DNA of 64,000 nt. Origin: Nonomuraea fuscirosea. GTDB lineage: Bacteria > Actinomycetota > Actinomycetes > Streptosporangiales > Streptosporangiaceae. Every line of letters starts with the position of its first letter. Position 1 is the stretch's first letter. Below, in pieces: positions 9,493 to 19,506 of this stretch. The notes beneath the pieces were generated by a model that was given only the letters and a program-made list of their open reading frames with translations, did not search any database and was not told the DNA's origin. The position numbers and the translations under genes were made by a program. The stretch is from assembly GCF_003001935.1 (NCBI RefSeq), contig NZ_PVNG01000024.1:165920-229919 (forward strand). The letters are read 5' to 3'.

Positions 9493-9833
9493 GGCGAGAG
9501 ACCTCGTACGGGTACGCGGGCGCGCTACGGCGATCGCCCGGTGACGGAACCCCGATGAGCGGGGGCGGGGACGGTGGAACGACGGCATGGCCCGCGCGGC
9601 GGCGGCATGGATGCGCCCGCCGGGGCCGGTCATCTTCCGGTATCACCCGGAGATGTCGTCGTCACCTGCCATGTCGGCTCTCCCGTGTACGTGATCAGAG
9701 GCGCTCGATCGAGACGTGCGCAAGCGCGGCAACGGCACTCGATCAAAAGCGCATACCACCATAGCAGCCGCATTCGCCCCACCCCTCCCGTTAACGGGAT
9801 GGCAGGACCTTAAAGGTTCGGTAAATTGCCGGG
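9493..9833. other. Divergent control region between ABC-F and acyltransferase genes
   Basis: About 340 bp with no independent gene. The ABC-F frame continues open upstream of its start to 9633, so a clean leader peptide cannot be delimited. Near the acyltransferase the region contains the perfect 12-bp palindrome CCCGTTAACGGG (9787-9798) and TAAATT (9822-9827), which ends 6 nt before GTG 9834. That supports a leaderless start for the rightward gene. An AT-richer patch around 9750-9830 is where both promoters probably lie. Confidence 0.45.
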
Positions 9834-11054
9834 GTGACCCCCGCCGCGCACGATTCCTCACTCGCGTCTGCCCGCCCGCGCCTGGCCTGGCTGGACGCCC
9901 TGCGGGGGATCGCGGCGCTCGCGGTGCTCGCCGAGCATCTGTTACAGGCCGTCATGCCCTCGCTGCGCCCCTACTGGTGCAATCTGGGCATCTACGGCGT
10001 GCTGGTGTTCTTCCTGGTCAGCGGGTACATCATTCCGTTCTCGCTGGAGCGGCGGGGTGATCTGCGGGCGTTCTGGATATCCCGCGCCTTCCGCCTGTAT
10101 CCGCTCTATCTGGCGGTCATCGTCCTGACCCTCGCGCTGTCGTGGTGGATCCCGGTGCGGGAGGCCGTCCCCCGTGATCTGACGGCCGTGGCCGCGCATC
10201 TCACCATGCTGACCGATGTGGTGGGCGTGGCCGCGGTGGTCGATCCGATGTGGACGCTGTCGTACGAGATGGTGTTCTACCTCGTGGCCGCCGCCATGTA
10301 CGCGGCCGGCGTGCACGCGCGCGGCGGGGTGGCCGCGCTGCTGTTCGCCGCCGGCGCGATGGTGGCGGGGCTGGTGCTGTCGGGCCCGCCGATGGCCGGC
10401 GACTGGCCCGTGTGGGTGTCGAGCGCCGGCTTCGCCGCCGGCCTGGCCTGCGTGCTCGCGCGGCGGGCCGCGATGGCCGCGACCTGCGCGCTGGGCGCGG
10501 GGGCGGTCGTGCTGCTGTTCGTCAGCGGGCGCACGCCCTGGTTCGGCGCGGCCATGCTGGCGGTCATGTTCATCGGGAACGCGGTCAACCGGTGGGAACG
10601 CGGCACGGGACGGCTCTGGCCCGTCGTGCCCGCCGCCGTCCTGGTCGCGGTGGCGCCGGTGTGGGCGCCGCAGGCCGGATGGTGGTGGGTGCGGCCCAGC
10701 GTGTGGATCACCACGCTCACGCTCACGGCGCTCACCTTCGCCGCCGGCATGGCGCTGCGGGACCGACGGGTGCCGCGGGCGCTGGCGTGGCTGGGGCTCG
10801 TCAGCTACTCGCTCTACCTGACGCACGTCCCCCTGCTGAAGGTGCTCATCGCGGTGGCCGGCGACCTGCGCGCCGCCTCCCTGCCCGTCCAGGCGATCGC
10901 CACGGTGCTCGTCACCGGGGCCGTGCTGGCCGTCAGCTGGGCCACCTACCGGCTCGTCGAGGTGCCCGCGCAGCGGCTGGGCCGCGCGCTGCTGAGCAGC
11001 CGGGAACCGGTCGTCCGCGCGTCCGCGCCGGTCGCAGCGGGGCCCGGATGTTAG
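9834..11054 (+). CDS. Acyltransferase-3 family integral membrane O-acyltransferase
   Basis: A 406-residue membrane protein of the OafA/YrhL acyltransferase_3 family, which moves acetyl or other acyl groups from cytosolic donors to exported sugars, peptides or antibiotics. Seen: 'RLAWLDALRGIAALAVLAEHLLQ' with the conserved R and H, 'IYGVLVFFLVSGYIIPFSLERR', 'FWISRAFRLYPLY' (family R-x10-R region), 'DPMWTLSYEMVFYLVAA', and about ten hydrophobic segments ending 'SYSLYLTHVPLLKVL'. It starts at GTG 9834 without a Shine-Dalgarno. No SGNH domain is fused; a separate SGNH hydrolase lies at 21561 but is not linked. The acceptor is unknown. Confidence 0.9.
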   Translation: MTPAAHDSSLASARPRLAWLDALRGIAALAVLAEHLLQAVMPSLRPYWCNLGIYGVLVFFLVSGYIIPFSLERRGDLRAFWISRAFRLYPLYLAVIVLTLALSWWIPVREAVPRDLTAVAAHLTMLTDVVGVAAVVDPMWTLSYEMVFYLVAAAMYAAGVHARGGVAALLFAAGAMVAGLVLSGPPMAGDWPVWVSSAGFAAGLACVLARRAAMAATCALGAGAVVLLFVSGRTPWFGAAMLAVMFIGNAVNRWERGTGRLWPVVPAAVLVAVAPVWAPQAGWWWVRPSVWITTLTLTALTFAAGMALRDRRVPRALAWLGLVSYSLYLTHVPLLKVLIAVAGDLRAASLPVQAIATVLVTGAVLAVSWATYRLVEVPAQRLGRALLSSREPVVRASAPVAAGPGC

Positions 11055-11063
11055 CGTCCGCCT

Positions 11064-11222
11064 ATGGTTGTCCCTCCGCCCGACGACGAGTGCTCGGGGC
11101 GGGCCACGCGGCCCACGCTGGGGCGCCGCGTGCTGCTGGTCGTGGGCGCGGTGCTGCTGGTGCTGCTGTCGGTCGCGATGGGGGCCGCCTCGTTCCTGCT
11201 GTCCATCAGAGGGGTGCGGTGA
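11064..11222 (+). CDS. Small single-span membrane protein (52 aa)
   Basis: ATG 11064 opens a 52-residue frame: a polar N-terminus (MVVPPPDDECSGRATRPTLG), 'RR', then one long hydrophobic helix of about 26 residues and a short basic end 'SIRGVR'. TAGCGT (11052-11057) ends 6 nt before the ATG, compatible with a leaderless or read-through message from the acyltransferase 9 bp upstream. Its 3' end overlaps the convergent methyltransferase by 17 bp. No family is recognised. Coding bias is similar to its neighbours; expression is unproven. Confidence 0.5.
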   Translation: MVVPPPDDECSGRATRPTLGRRVLLVVGAVLLVLLSVAMGAASFLLSIRGVR

Positions 11223-11859
11223 ACGGGGCCGGGGCGCGACCGTACACCGAGATCCCGTAGGGACGGCCGTTCCCGCGTACGACCAGCTCCTCGATCGGGC
11301 GCAGCGGCCCCGCCGCTGCGAAGTGGCGGTGCAGCCGCCTGGACTCGGGGAACGGGTGGGAGGCCACCAGCACGCCGCCGGGCTCCAGCAGGCCCGCCAG
11401 CCGCCCCGAGACCAGGCGCAGGCTGCGTGAGCCGCCCACGTAGTAGAGCATCTCGGTGCAGACCACCAGGTCGAACGCGCCCTGCGGGGCGTGCCTGCGG
11501 ATGTCCAGGCAAGCGAACCGGGCGGCCGACGCGGCCCGGCCCTCGGCGCTGCGGACGGCCTGCGCCGAGATGTCCACGCCCAGCGTCTCCGCCGCCGGGT
11601 GGGCCTTGGACAGCAGGTCCGTGAAGACGCCCTCGCTGCAGCCGACGTCGAGGATGCGGGCGTAGTCGCGCCGGGGCAGGCAGCCCAGCAGCGCCGCGTG
11701 CCGGTCCAGCTCGTAGCTGTCGCTGGTGTAGCGCCAGGGGTCGGGCCTGCGGTGCCACCAGTCGAAGTAGCGGCGTACCGACTTCTGCGCGCCCGCGGCG
11801 GGCAGGCGGGACAGCAGGCCGAAGAATGCGCGGTGAAGGGCGTCGCCCGCCTTGGCCAT
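11206..11859 (-). CDS. Class I SAM-dependent methyltransferase (NodS-like)
   Basis: A 217-residue methyltransferase. Seen: motif I 'RILDVGCSEGVFTDLL', 'LGVDISAQAVRSAEGR' (acidic residue after beta-2), 'FDLVVCTEMLYYVGG' (post-motif II), and 'LLEPGGVLVASHP' (motif III). The small size and 'SEGVFT' loop recall NodS/UbiE-type enzymes often found with glycan- or lipid-tailoring genes. ATG 11857-11859 is fixed by AAGGAG 5 nt upstream. An 18-bp BlaI-like palindrome lies 38 bp upstream of the start, so the divergent blaI at 12082 may repress it. The substrate is unknown. Confidence 0.85.
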   Translation of the reverse strand: MAKAGDALHRAFFGLLSRLPAAGAQKSVRRYFDWWHRRPDPWRYTSDSYELDRHAALLGCLPRRDYARILDVGCSEGVFTDLLSKAHPAAETLGVDISAQAVRSAEGRAASAARFACLDIRRHAPQGAFDLVVCTEMLYYVGGSRSLRLVSGRLAGLLEPGGVLVASHPFPESRRLHRHFAAAGPLRPIEELVVRGNGRPYGISVYGRAPAPFTAPL

Positions 11860-11896
11860 GTCACTCCTTGGGTCGCTTTGGGGCACTCCTTTTCTT

Positions 11897-11914
11897 CTAC
11901 GACAAATGTCGTAG
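11897..11914. promoter_or_regulatory. BlaI/MecI-type operator palindrome
   Basis: CTACGACAAATGTCGTAG is a perfect 18-bp palindrome with the ACGACA-N2-TGTCGT core seen in actinobacterial BlaI targets (family knowledge). It sits in the methyltransferase promoter, 168 bp before the divergent blaI-like gene. The regulator assignment rests on proximity and motif type. Confidence 0.55.
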
Positions 11915-12081
11915 CTGCGCGCGGCCTGGTGTGCGACTGTCTGAAGATGCGCACGGCCTGTCGCGTGACTTCCTGGAGACGCCCACGGCCTGCCACCGGC
12001 CCGCCACCGGCCTGCCACCCGATGGAGGATGGGATACGGTTCCGGCAGAGGGGCCGGCGATGGCGATGGAGGTGCGGTTCG

Positions 12082-12444
12082 ATGTCGCGGCGCAAGCTCG
12101 GGCAGCTGGAGGCCGAGGTGCTCGCCGTGCTGGCCGGGGCGGACGGGTTCCTGTCGCCCAACGACATCGGTGACCGGCTGGCCGGCGGGGCCGCGTACAC
12201 GACGGTGAACACGATCCTGTTCCGCCTGCTGGACAAGAACATGGTCGACCGCGAGAAGCGGGGGCGGGCCTACGTCTACCGGCTGACCGCCGACGAGCCC
12301 GGCCTGGCCGCCGAGCGGATGTTCGGCCACCTGCGGCTGGCGCACAACCCGTCGGCGGTGCTCAGCCAGTTCGTCCACGGCCTCAACCCCAAGGAGGAGG
12401 AGGCCCTGCGCGCGCTGCTCGACGAGACGGAAGGGCAGCGGTGA
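12082..12444 (+). CDS. blaI: BlaI/MecI-family transcriptional repressor
   Basis: A 120-residue winged-helix repressor. Seen: 'KLGQLEAEVLAVLAGADGFLSPNDIGDRL...AYTTVNTILFRLLDKNMVDREKRGRAYVYRLT', the MecI/BlaI DNA-binding fold, followed by a helical dimerisation tail. ATG 12082 follows GGAGGTG with 7-nt spacing. It overlaps the M56 protease gene by GTGA, the classic repressor/antirepressor pairing, although the partner here lacks a penicillin-binding sensor. A matching palindrome at 11897-11914 points to the divergent methyltransferase as one target. Confidence 0.92.
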   Translation: MSRRKLGQLEAEVLAVLAGADGFLSPNDIGDRLAGGAAYTTVNTILFRLLDKNMVDREKRGRAYVYRLTADEPGLAAERMFGHLRLAHNPSAVLSQFVHGLNPKEEEALRALLDETEGQR

Positions 12445-13307
12445 ACCTGGAGATCTACCTGCCCACCGCGCTGCTGGCGCTGGGCACCCTGGTCGTCGCG
12501 TGGCGGCAGCCCCGCATGCATCCCGCCTGGACGGCGCGGATCCTGATCCTGTTCATCGGCGGCTCCGCGCTGGCCGTGCTCGGCCTGCTGGCCTTCCTCG
12601 TCGTGATGGCCACCGGCGTCTGGACTCCGGCCAAGGCCGCGCTGGCGGGCGGCCTGCTGGCCGACAACGGCCGGGTGCCCCTGCCCGTGGGGGTGGCGGC
12701 GGGGGCGCTGCTGGTCCTCATCGCCGTGGCCGTGACCTGCTCCGCGCTGCGCTGGCGGCGGGAGCTGCGCGAGGCCAGGGCCGTGGGCACGGGCGTCGTC
12801 GCCGACGAACGGCCGTACGCGGTGGCCGTGCCGGGGCACGACGGCGGGGTGATCCTCTCCAGCGGCCTGGTCGGGATGCTGTCCCGGCGCGAGCTCGAGG
12901 TCGTGTTCCGCCACGAGGCCGCCCACCTTGAGCACCGCCACCACCTCTACCTCATGGCCGGCTCCGTCTTCACCCGCGTCTTCCCCTGCCTGGCCTATCC
13001 GTACCGGGCGCTGCGCTACGCACTCGAACGCTGGGCCGACGAGGAGGCCGCCGTCGCGGTCGGCGACCGCGTCCTGACCGCGCGGACCATCGCCCGGGTC
13101 GCCCTGGCCCAGCCTCCCGCCGCCCCGGGCCGGCTCGCCCTCACCGGCTCCCATGTCACGCGCAGGGTCACCGCGCTGCTCGGACGCACCCCGCCCGACA
13201 GCCGCATCGCTGGGCCCGTGCTGTTCGGCGGCGCGTGGATGGCCGCCGGCAGCGCCATCTCCCCCACCGTCACCCATCACGTCAACCTCGTCCTGGTGCT
13301 GCTGTGA
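12441..13307 (+). CDS. M56 (BlaR1/MecR1-like) membrane metalloprotease
   Basis: A 288-residue polytopic protein with three or four hydrophobic segments, then a cytosolic zinc-protease core: 'VVFRHEAAHLEHRHHLYLMAG' carries HExxH, and 'ERWADEEAAVAVGDR' supplies the third ligand. In staphylococcal BlaR1/MecR1 this protease inactivates the cognate repressor after signal reception. Here the extracellular beta-lactam sensor domain is absent, as is common in actinomycete homologues, so the inducing signal is unknown. It is translationally coupled to the repressor (GTGA) and very likely forms its proteolytic switch. Confidence 0.9.
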   Translation: MNLEIYLPTALLALGTLVVAWRQPRMHPAWTARILILFIGGSALAVLGLLAFLVVMATGVWTPAKAALAGGLLADNGRVPLPVGVAAGALLVLIAVAVTCSALRWRRELREARAVGTGVVADERPYAVAVPGHDGGVILSSGLVGMLSRRELEVVFRHEAAHLEHRHHLYLMAGSVFTRVFPCLAYPYRALRYALERWADEEAAVAVGDRVLTARTIARVALAQPPAAPGRLALTGSHVTRRVTALLGRTPPDSRIAGPVLFGGAWMAAGSAISPTVTHHVNLVLVLL

Positions 13308-13424
13308 CGCCTCCGCTCCTGGTCGGAAAACCGCTGTCTCAACGGTGGAGGTGGCGAGTACGGTGTCGCTGTGGCCGCTGATCGCGTGCGGCGACGGCTC
13401 ACGGAGACGGACGCGAAGGAGCCC

Positions 13425-13790
13425 ATGGTGCCAGGCGCTGTGCTGCGAGGCGTGACTCTCGACTGTGCCGACCCGCGGACGCTGGCGGGCTTCTACGGTG
13501 CGCTGACCGGGATGCGGGAACTCTTCGCCGCGGACGAGTTCGTCGCCCTGACCAGCGGCTCCGGCTGTGATCTGGGGTTTCAGAAGGTCGAGGGATACCG
13601 GGCGCCGCAATGGCCTGGCCAGGACGTGCCGCAACAGTTCCACCTGGACTTCCGCGCCGACGACCTTGACGCGATGGAAAAGCGCGCGCTGGAACTCGGC
13701 GCGACCAAACCGGACCATCAGCCCGGCGACGGACGCTGGCGCGTCCTCCTGGACCCGGCCGGCCACCCCTTCTGCCTCACACCTTCCTGA
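13425..13790 (+). CDS. VOC (glyoxalase/bleomycin-resistance fold) protein
   Basis: A 121-residue single-domain vicinal-oxygen-chelate protein. Seen: the two beta-alpha-beta-beta-beta halves, 'AVLRGVTLDCADPRTLAGFYGALTGM' and 'QQFHLDFRADDLDAMEKRALELGAT', ending 'RVLLDPAGHPFCLTP'. The H in 'FHLDF' and the terminal region supply metal-type positions, but the enzyme class cannot be fixed because this subfamily is mostly uncharacterised. ATG 13425 follows GAAGGA. It stands alone, facing the decayed regulator remnant. Confidence 0.85.
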   Translation: MVPGAVLRGVTLDCADPRTLAGFYGALTGMRELFAADEFVALTSGSGCDLGFQKVEGYRAPQWPGQDVPQQFHLDFRADDLDAMEKRALELGATKPDHQPGDGRWRVLLDPAGHPFCLTPS

Positions 13791-13811
13791 CATCACCCGC
13801 GTTGACGGCGC

Positions 13812-13992
13812 TCAGGCCGCGCCCTGCCACTCGCCTCGCAGGATCTCCTCGTAGAGCGTGATCAAGGCCGGACTCGGGTCCAGGCCCAGGCGCGAACTCC
13901 ACCACCTCGTCGAGTCACGCGAGCGCCTCGGCATGCCGGCCCTGCCCCGCGAGCGCTTGGACGTCGATCCGCAGGCTCGGCACGCCCAGCGC
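13812..13992 (-). pseudogene. Remnant of a BTAD-domain (SARP/AfsR-type) regulator
   Basis: Read on the minus strand, the stretch yields 'LRIDVQALAGQGRHAEALA', a TGA (13915-13917), 'LDEVVEFA' in the same frame, then after a shift near 13893 'RLGLDPSPALITLYEEILRG' and a stop at 13812. This is the TPR-like and C-terminal signature of BTAD domains (typically ELGxDPSPxLRxLyexIL). Both an in-frame stop and a frameshift are needed, and nothing upstream of about 13990 is recognisable because kdpD begins at 14050. It is best read as the tail of a decayed regulator gene left at the kdp border. Confidence 0.55.
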
Positions 13993-14049
13993 CGGGATCC
14001 CCTCCGCAGACCCCTCCGCCCGCCGCCCCCGCCGGATCAACCCGCCCGG

Positions 14050-16584
14050 TCAACCGGCGGCGACGGGCAGGCTGAGGGTCATGGTGAGCCCTCCTCCTGG
14101 CGTCTCCTCGGGGACGAGGGCGCCGCCCATCGCCTCCGTGAGCCCGCGCGACAGGGCCAGGCCGAGCCCCACCCCCGCATGGTTGTCCCGGTCCCCGAGC
14201 CGCTGGAACGGCTGGAAGACCCGGTCGTACGCCTCGGGTGGCAGACCGGGCCCGCGATCGGCGACGCGTACCTCGACCCGCGCCCCGTGCCGCCCGGCCG
14301 TGACGCTCACCCTCTCCCGCGGCGGGCTGTAGCGGACGGCGTTGGACATGAGGTTGACCAGGACCCGCTCCAGCAGCACCGGGTCGGCCAGGATGTCGGG
14401 CAGCCCGGCGGGGACGTCCCACTCGACGCGGTCGCGCACGGGACCCAGGTCGTCGGCGGCGCGTGGGATGATCTCGTCCAGGGCGACGGGTTCGGACGCG
14501 ACACCGAGCACGCCGGCCTGCAGGCGGCTCATGTCGAGCAGGTTCGTGACAAGGCGGTCGAGTTTGTCCAGGGATTCGGCGGCGGTGGCGAGCAGTTCGG
14601 CGCGGTCCTGCGGCGACCAGGCGATCTCGGTGCCGCTCAGGCTCTCGACGGCGGCCTTGGCCGAGGCGAGCGGGGTGCGCAGGTCGTGGCTGACGGCGGC
14701 GAGCAGCGCGGTGCGCATCCGGTCGGCCTCGGCCAGTGGGCGGGCTCGTTCCGCCTCCTCCCGCAGGCGTTCCTGGCGCAGGGCGACGGCGGCCTCGGCG
14801 GCGAATGCCTCCAGCACCGTACGGTCGGCGGCCTCCAGCGGCCCGCCCTTGGCGGCCATGATCATATCGTCGTCGATGACCACGTCGATGTCGGACCGGC
14901 CGGGACAGGTCGCGGGCTCGCCACCGGAGGTGGCCACGATCCGCCAGGCGCCGGGGTCGGCCCGGACGTCCGGCGTGCGGGCGGCCTCCGGCCGGCGTTC
15001 CAGCAGCGTGACCGAGTCCAGACCGAACGTCTCACGCATGCGCGCCAGCAGGGACGGCACGGCGGCCTGGCCGCGCAGCACGTGCCCGGCCAGGGTGGAC
15101 AGCAACTCGGCGTCGGCCCCGGCGCGGGCCGCCTGGCGGGTGCGGCGGGCGGCGAGGTCCACGATCGTGCTCACCGCCGCCGCCACCGCGACGAACACGA
15201 CCAGCGCGAACAGGCTCTCCGGGTCGCTGATCGTGAACTCCCCGAGCGGCGGGGTGAAGTACCAGTTGAGCAGCAGCGACCCGCCCACGGCCGCGGTGAT
15301 GGCCGGCCACATGCCGCCGGCCAGCGCGACCCCGATGGTCAGGCAGAGGAAGAGCAGGATCTCGCTGGGCAGCGACAGCACGTCGCGAAACGGCGACAAC
15401 GCCAGCGTCAGCAGCGGCATCCCGGCCACCGCAAGCACCCAGCCGCACAGCCGCCGCGTGCGGGTGAGCGCGGCCCGTGAGCCGGCCCGCCGGCGCCGCC
15501 CCTGCCTGGCCTCCTTGTGGCTGATCAGGTGGACGTCGATGGAGCCGGAACGGGCGGTGGTCTCCACCCCGACGCCGCGTGAGAGGATCTGCGCGAAGCG
15601 GCCCCTGCGGGAGGCGCCGAGGACGAGCTGGGTGGCGTTGACGCCGCGGGCGAAGTCGAGCAGCGCCCGGGGGACGTCGTCGCCGACGACCTGGTGGTAG
15701 CTGCCGCCCAGGTTCTCCACCAGGGTGCGCTGGCGGGCCAGGCTGGCCGGGTCGGCCCCGGCGAGCCCGTCGGCGCTGGTGACGTGGACGGCCAGCAGGT
15801 CGGCCCCCTTGGTCCGGGCCGCGATGCGGGCGGCCCTGCGGACCAGGGTGTCGCCCTCGGGCCCGCCGGCCAGGGCGACCACCACGCGCTCGCGGGTCTC
15901 CCAGGTTGTGGCGATGCCGTGGTCGGCGCGGTAGCGGTCGAGCTGGTCGTCCACCTCGCCGGCGACCCACAGCAGGGCCAGCTCGCGCAGCGCGGTCAGG
16001 TTGCCGACGCGGAAGTAGTTCGCCAGGGCGGCGTCCACCTTCGCGGAGGCGTACACGTTCCCGTGCGCCATGCGGCGGCGCAGCGCTTTAGGCGACATGT
16101 CCACCAGCTCGACCTGGTCGGCCCCGCGCACCACCTCGTCCGGCACGGTCTCGCGCTGCGGCACGCCCGTGATCTGCTCGACGACGTCGTTGACCGACTC
16201 CAGGTGCTGGATGTTGACCGTGGAGACGACGTCGATGCCGGCATCGAGGATCTCCTCGACGTCCTGCCAGCGCTTGGCGTTCTTCGAGCCGGGCACGTTG
16301 GTGTGGGCCAGCTCGTCGATCAGCGCCACCCGGGGCCTGCGAGCGATCACCGCCTCGGCGTCCAGTTCGGTGAACGCCACGCCCCGGTGCGTCACCGTCC
16401 GGCGCGGGATCACCTCCAGGCCATCCAGCAGGGCGGCGGTACGGGGGCGGCCGTGAGTCTCGACGAGCCCCACGACCACGTCCCGGCCTCGTTCGACGGC
16501 TCTGCGGCCCTCGCCGAGCATCGCGTACGTCTTGCCGACCCCCGGGGCCGCCCCGAGGTAGACGCGCAGGCGGCCCCGGCTCAT
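14050..16584 (-). CDS. kdpD: Osmosensitive K+ channel sensor histidine kinase KdpD
   Basis: An 844-residue sensor kinase. In order: N-terminal KdpD domain with 'LRVYLGAAPGVGKTYAMLGEG' (Walker-type) and 'IDELAHTNVPGSKNAKRWQD'; a UspA-like domain (about 245-370); four close membrane helices (about 395-490); a GAF-like region; HisKA 'LLAAVSHDLRTPLASAKAAVESL' with the phospho-His; and HATPase boxes 'NLMSNAVRYSP', 'VADRGPGLP' and 'GVGLGLALSRGL'. ATG 16582-16584 overlaps the kdpC stop by ATGA. It senses K+ or turgor and would phosphorylate KdpE, but no kdpE follows: the next recognisable sequence is a regulator remnant of another family. Confidence 0.95.
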   Translation of the reverse strand: MSRGRLRVYLGAAPGVGKTYAMLGEGRRAVERGRDVVVGLVETHGRPRTAALLDGLEVIPRRTVTHRGVAFTELDAEAVIARRPRVALIDELAHTNVPGSKNAKRWQDVEEILDAGIDVVSTVNIQHLESVNDVVEQITGVPQRETVPDEVVRGADQVELVDMSPKALRRRMAHGNVYASAKVDAALANYFRVGNLTALRELALLWVAGEVDDQLDRYRADHGIATTWETRERVVVALAGGPEGDTLVRRAARIAARTKGADLLAVHVTSADGLAGADPASLARQRTLVENLGGSYHQVVGDDVPRALLDFARGVNATQLVLGASRRGRFAQILSRGVGVETTARSGSIDVHLISHKEARQGRRRRAGSRAALTRTRRLCGWVLAVAGMPLLTLALSPFRDVLSLPSEILLFLCLTIGVALAGGMWPAITAAVGGSLLLNWYFTPPLGEFTISDPESLFALVVFVAVAAAVSTIVDLAARRTRQAARAGADAELLSTLAGHVLRGQAAVPSLLARMRETFGLDSVTLLERRPEAARTPDVRADPGAWRIVATSGGEPATCPGRSDIDVVIDDDMIMAAKGGPLEAADRTVLEAFAAEAAVALRQERLREEAERARPLAEADRMRTALLAAVSHDLRTPLASAKAAVESLSGTEIAWSPQDRAELLATAAESLDKLDRLVTNLLDMSRLQAGVLGVASEPVALDEIIPRAADDLGPVRDRVEWDVPAGLPDILADPVLLERVLVNLMSNAVRYSPPRERVSVTAGRHGARVEVRVADRGPGLPPEAYDRVFQPFQRLGDRDNHAGVGLGLALSRGLTEAMGGALVPEETPGGGLTMTLSLPVAAG

Positions 16585-17408
16585 GACCGGTCGAGCGCCA
16601 GGTTGAGTTCGAGCACGTTGACGGCGGGCTCGCCGATGAACCCGAGCACGCGGCCCGCGGTGTGCTCGGCGACCAGCGTCCGCACCCGTTCGAGGGCGAT
16701 GCCGCGTTCCCTGGCCACGCGGGGCGCCTGGAGGTCGGCGTAGGCCACGGAGATGTGCGGGTCCAGGCCCGAGCCGCTCGCCGTCACCGCGTCGGCGGGG
16801 ACGGCGGGCGCGCCGGCGTCGCCGCGCACGGGGACGGTCCGGCCGGCCGCGTAGTCCACGCCTGGTCGGCCGCACTCGACCCGCAGCCCCTGGTAGGTGG
16901 CGACGAAGGGGACGGTGGGACAGGGCTGGTTGACGCTGACCGCGTGGCCGGGGAAGACCTTCAGCACCGCGCCGGCCCCGCCGGGCGTGCAGTACGGACG
17001 GGCGCCGCTGACGCCCTCCAGCTCCCCGGCCGCCTTGGAGCGGGCGCAGACCCGGGTGAGCAGCGACTGCCTGCCCGGCTCCCCCGGCCCGGGCAGGATG
17101 TCCACGACGTCCTCTGGACCGAGATTGGAGGCGCCGGTGGCGGTCGGGTCGTAGCCGTCGCCGGCGGCCGAGGGACGGGACTGGAAATACTTCCCGACCG
17201 GCACGCCGCGGGCGTCGGTGAAGGACTGGCCGATGAGGGCGCTGCCGGCGTCCCCGCCGACGAGTGAGCCGTTGGCGGAGCCGTGGAACAGCACCTGGGC
17301 CAGGCCGGTGACGGTCAGTGGATAGATCAGGCCGAGCAGCACCGTCAGTACGGCCACCGCGCGGATCGCGGCGAGGTGCGGGCGCAGCCAGGCAGGCAGA
17401 CGTTGCAT
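16581..17408 (-). CDS. kdpC: K+-transporting ATPase subunit KdpC
   Basis: The single-span subunit that assists ATP use by the KdpFABC pump. Seen: the N-terminal helix 'AVAVLTVLLGLIYPLTVTGLAQVLF', 'GSLVGGDAGSALIGQSFTD', 'KYFQSRPSAA', and the C-terminal 'DAVTASGSGLDPHISVAYADLQAPRVA' signature. At 275 residues it is longer than the usual 190-220; the extra part is a central insertion (about 115-175) with three cysteines and 'SVNQPCPTVPFVATYQG'. Starts one base before the kdpB stop region and is coupled to kdpD by ATGA. Confidence 0.95.
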   Translation of the reverse strand: MQRLPAWLRPHLAAIRAVAVLTVLLGLIYPLTVTGLAQVLFHGSANGSLVGGDAGSALIGQSFTDARGVPVGKYFQSRPSAAGDGYDPTATGASNLGPEDVVDILPGPGEPGRQSLLTRVCARSKAAGELEGVSGARPYCTPGGAGAVLKVFPGHAVSVNQPCPTVPFVATYQGLRVECGRPGVDYAAGRTVPVRGDAGAPAVPADAVTASGSGLDPHISVAYADLQAPRVARERGIALERVRTLVAEHTAGRVLGFIGEPAVNVLELNLALDRS

Positions 17409-19505
<2,097 letters not shown>

Positions 19506-19506
19506 G

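Noticed and set aside
9493..9633. Antibiotic-sensing leader peptide before the ABC-F gene
   Set aside because: The only frame of note is in phase with and continuous into the ABC-F gene, so no separate uORF with a stop can be defined.
9942..12242. 766-codon minus-strand open frame
   Set aside because: Antisense of the acyltransferase and out of frame with the methyltransferase; low-complexity His/Arg/Gly content and no domain.
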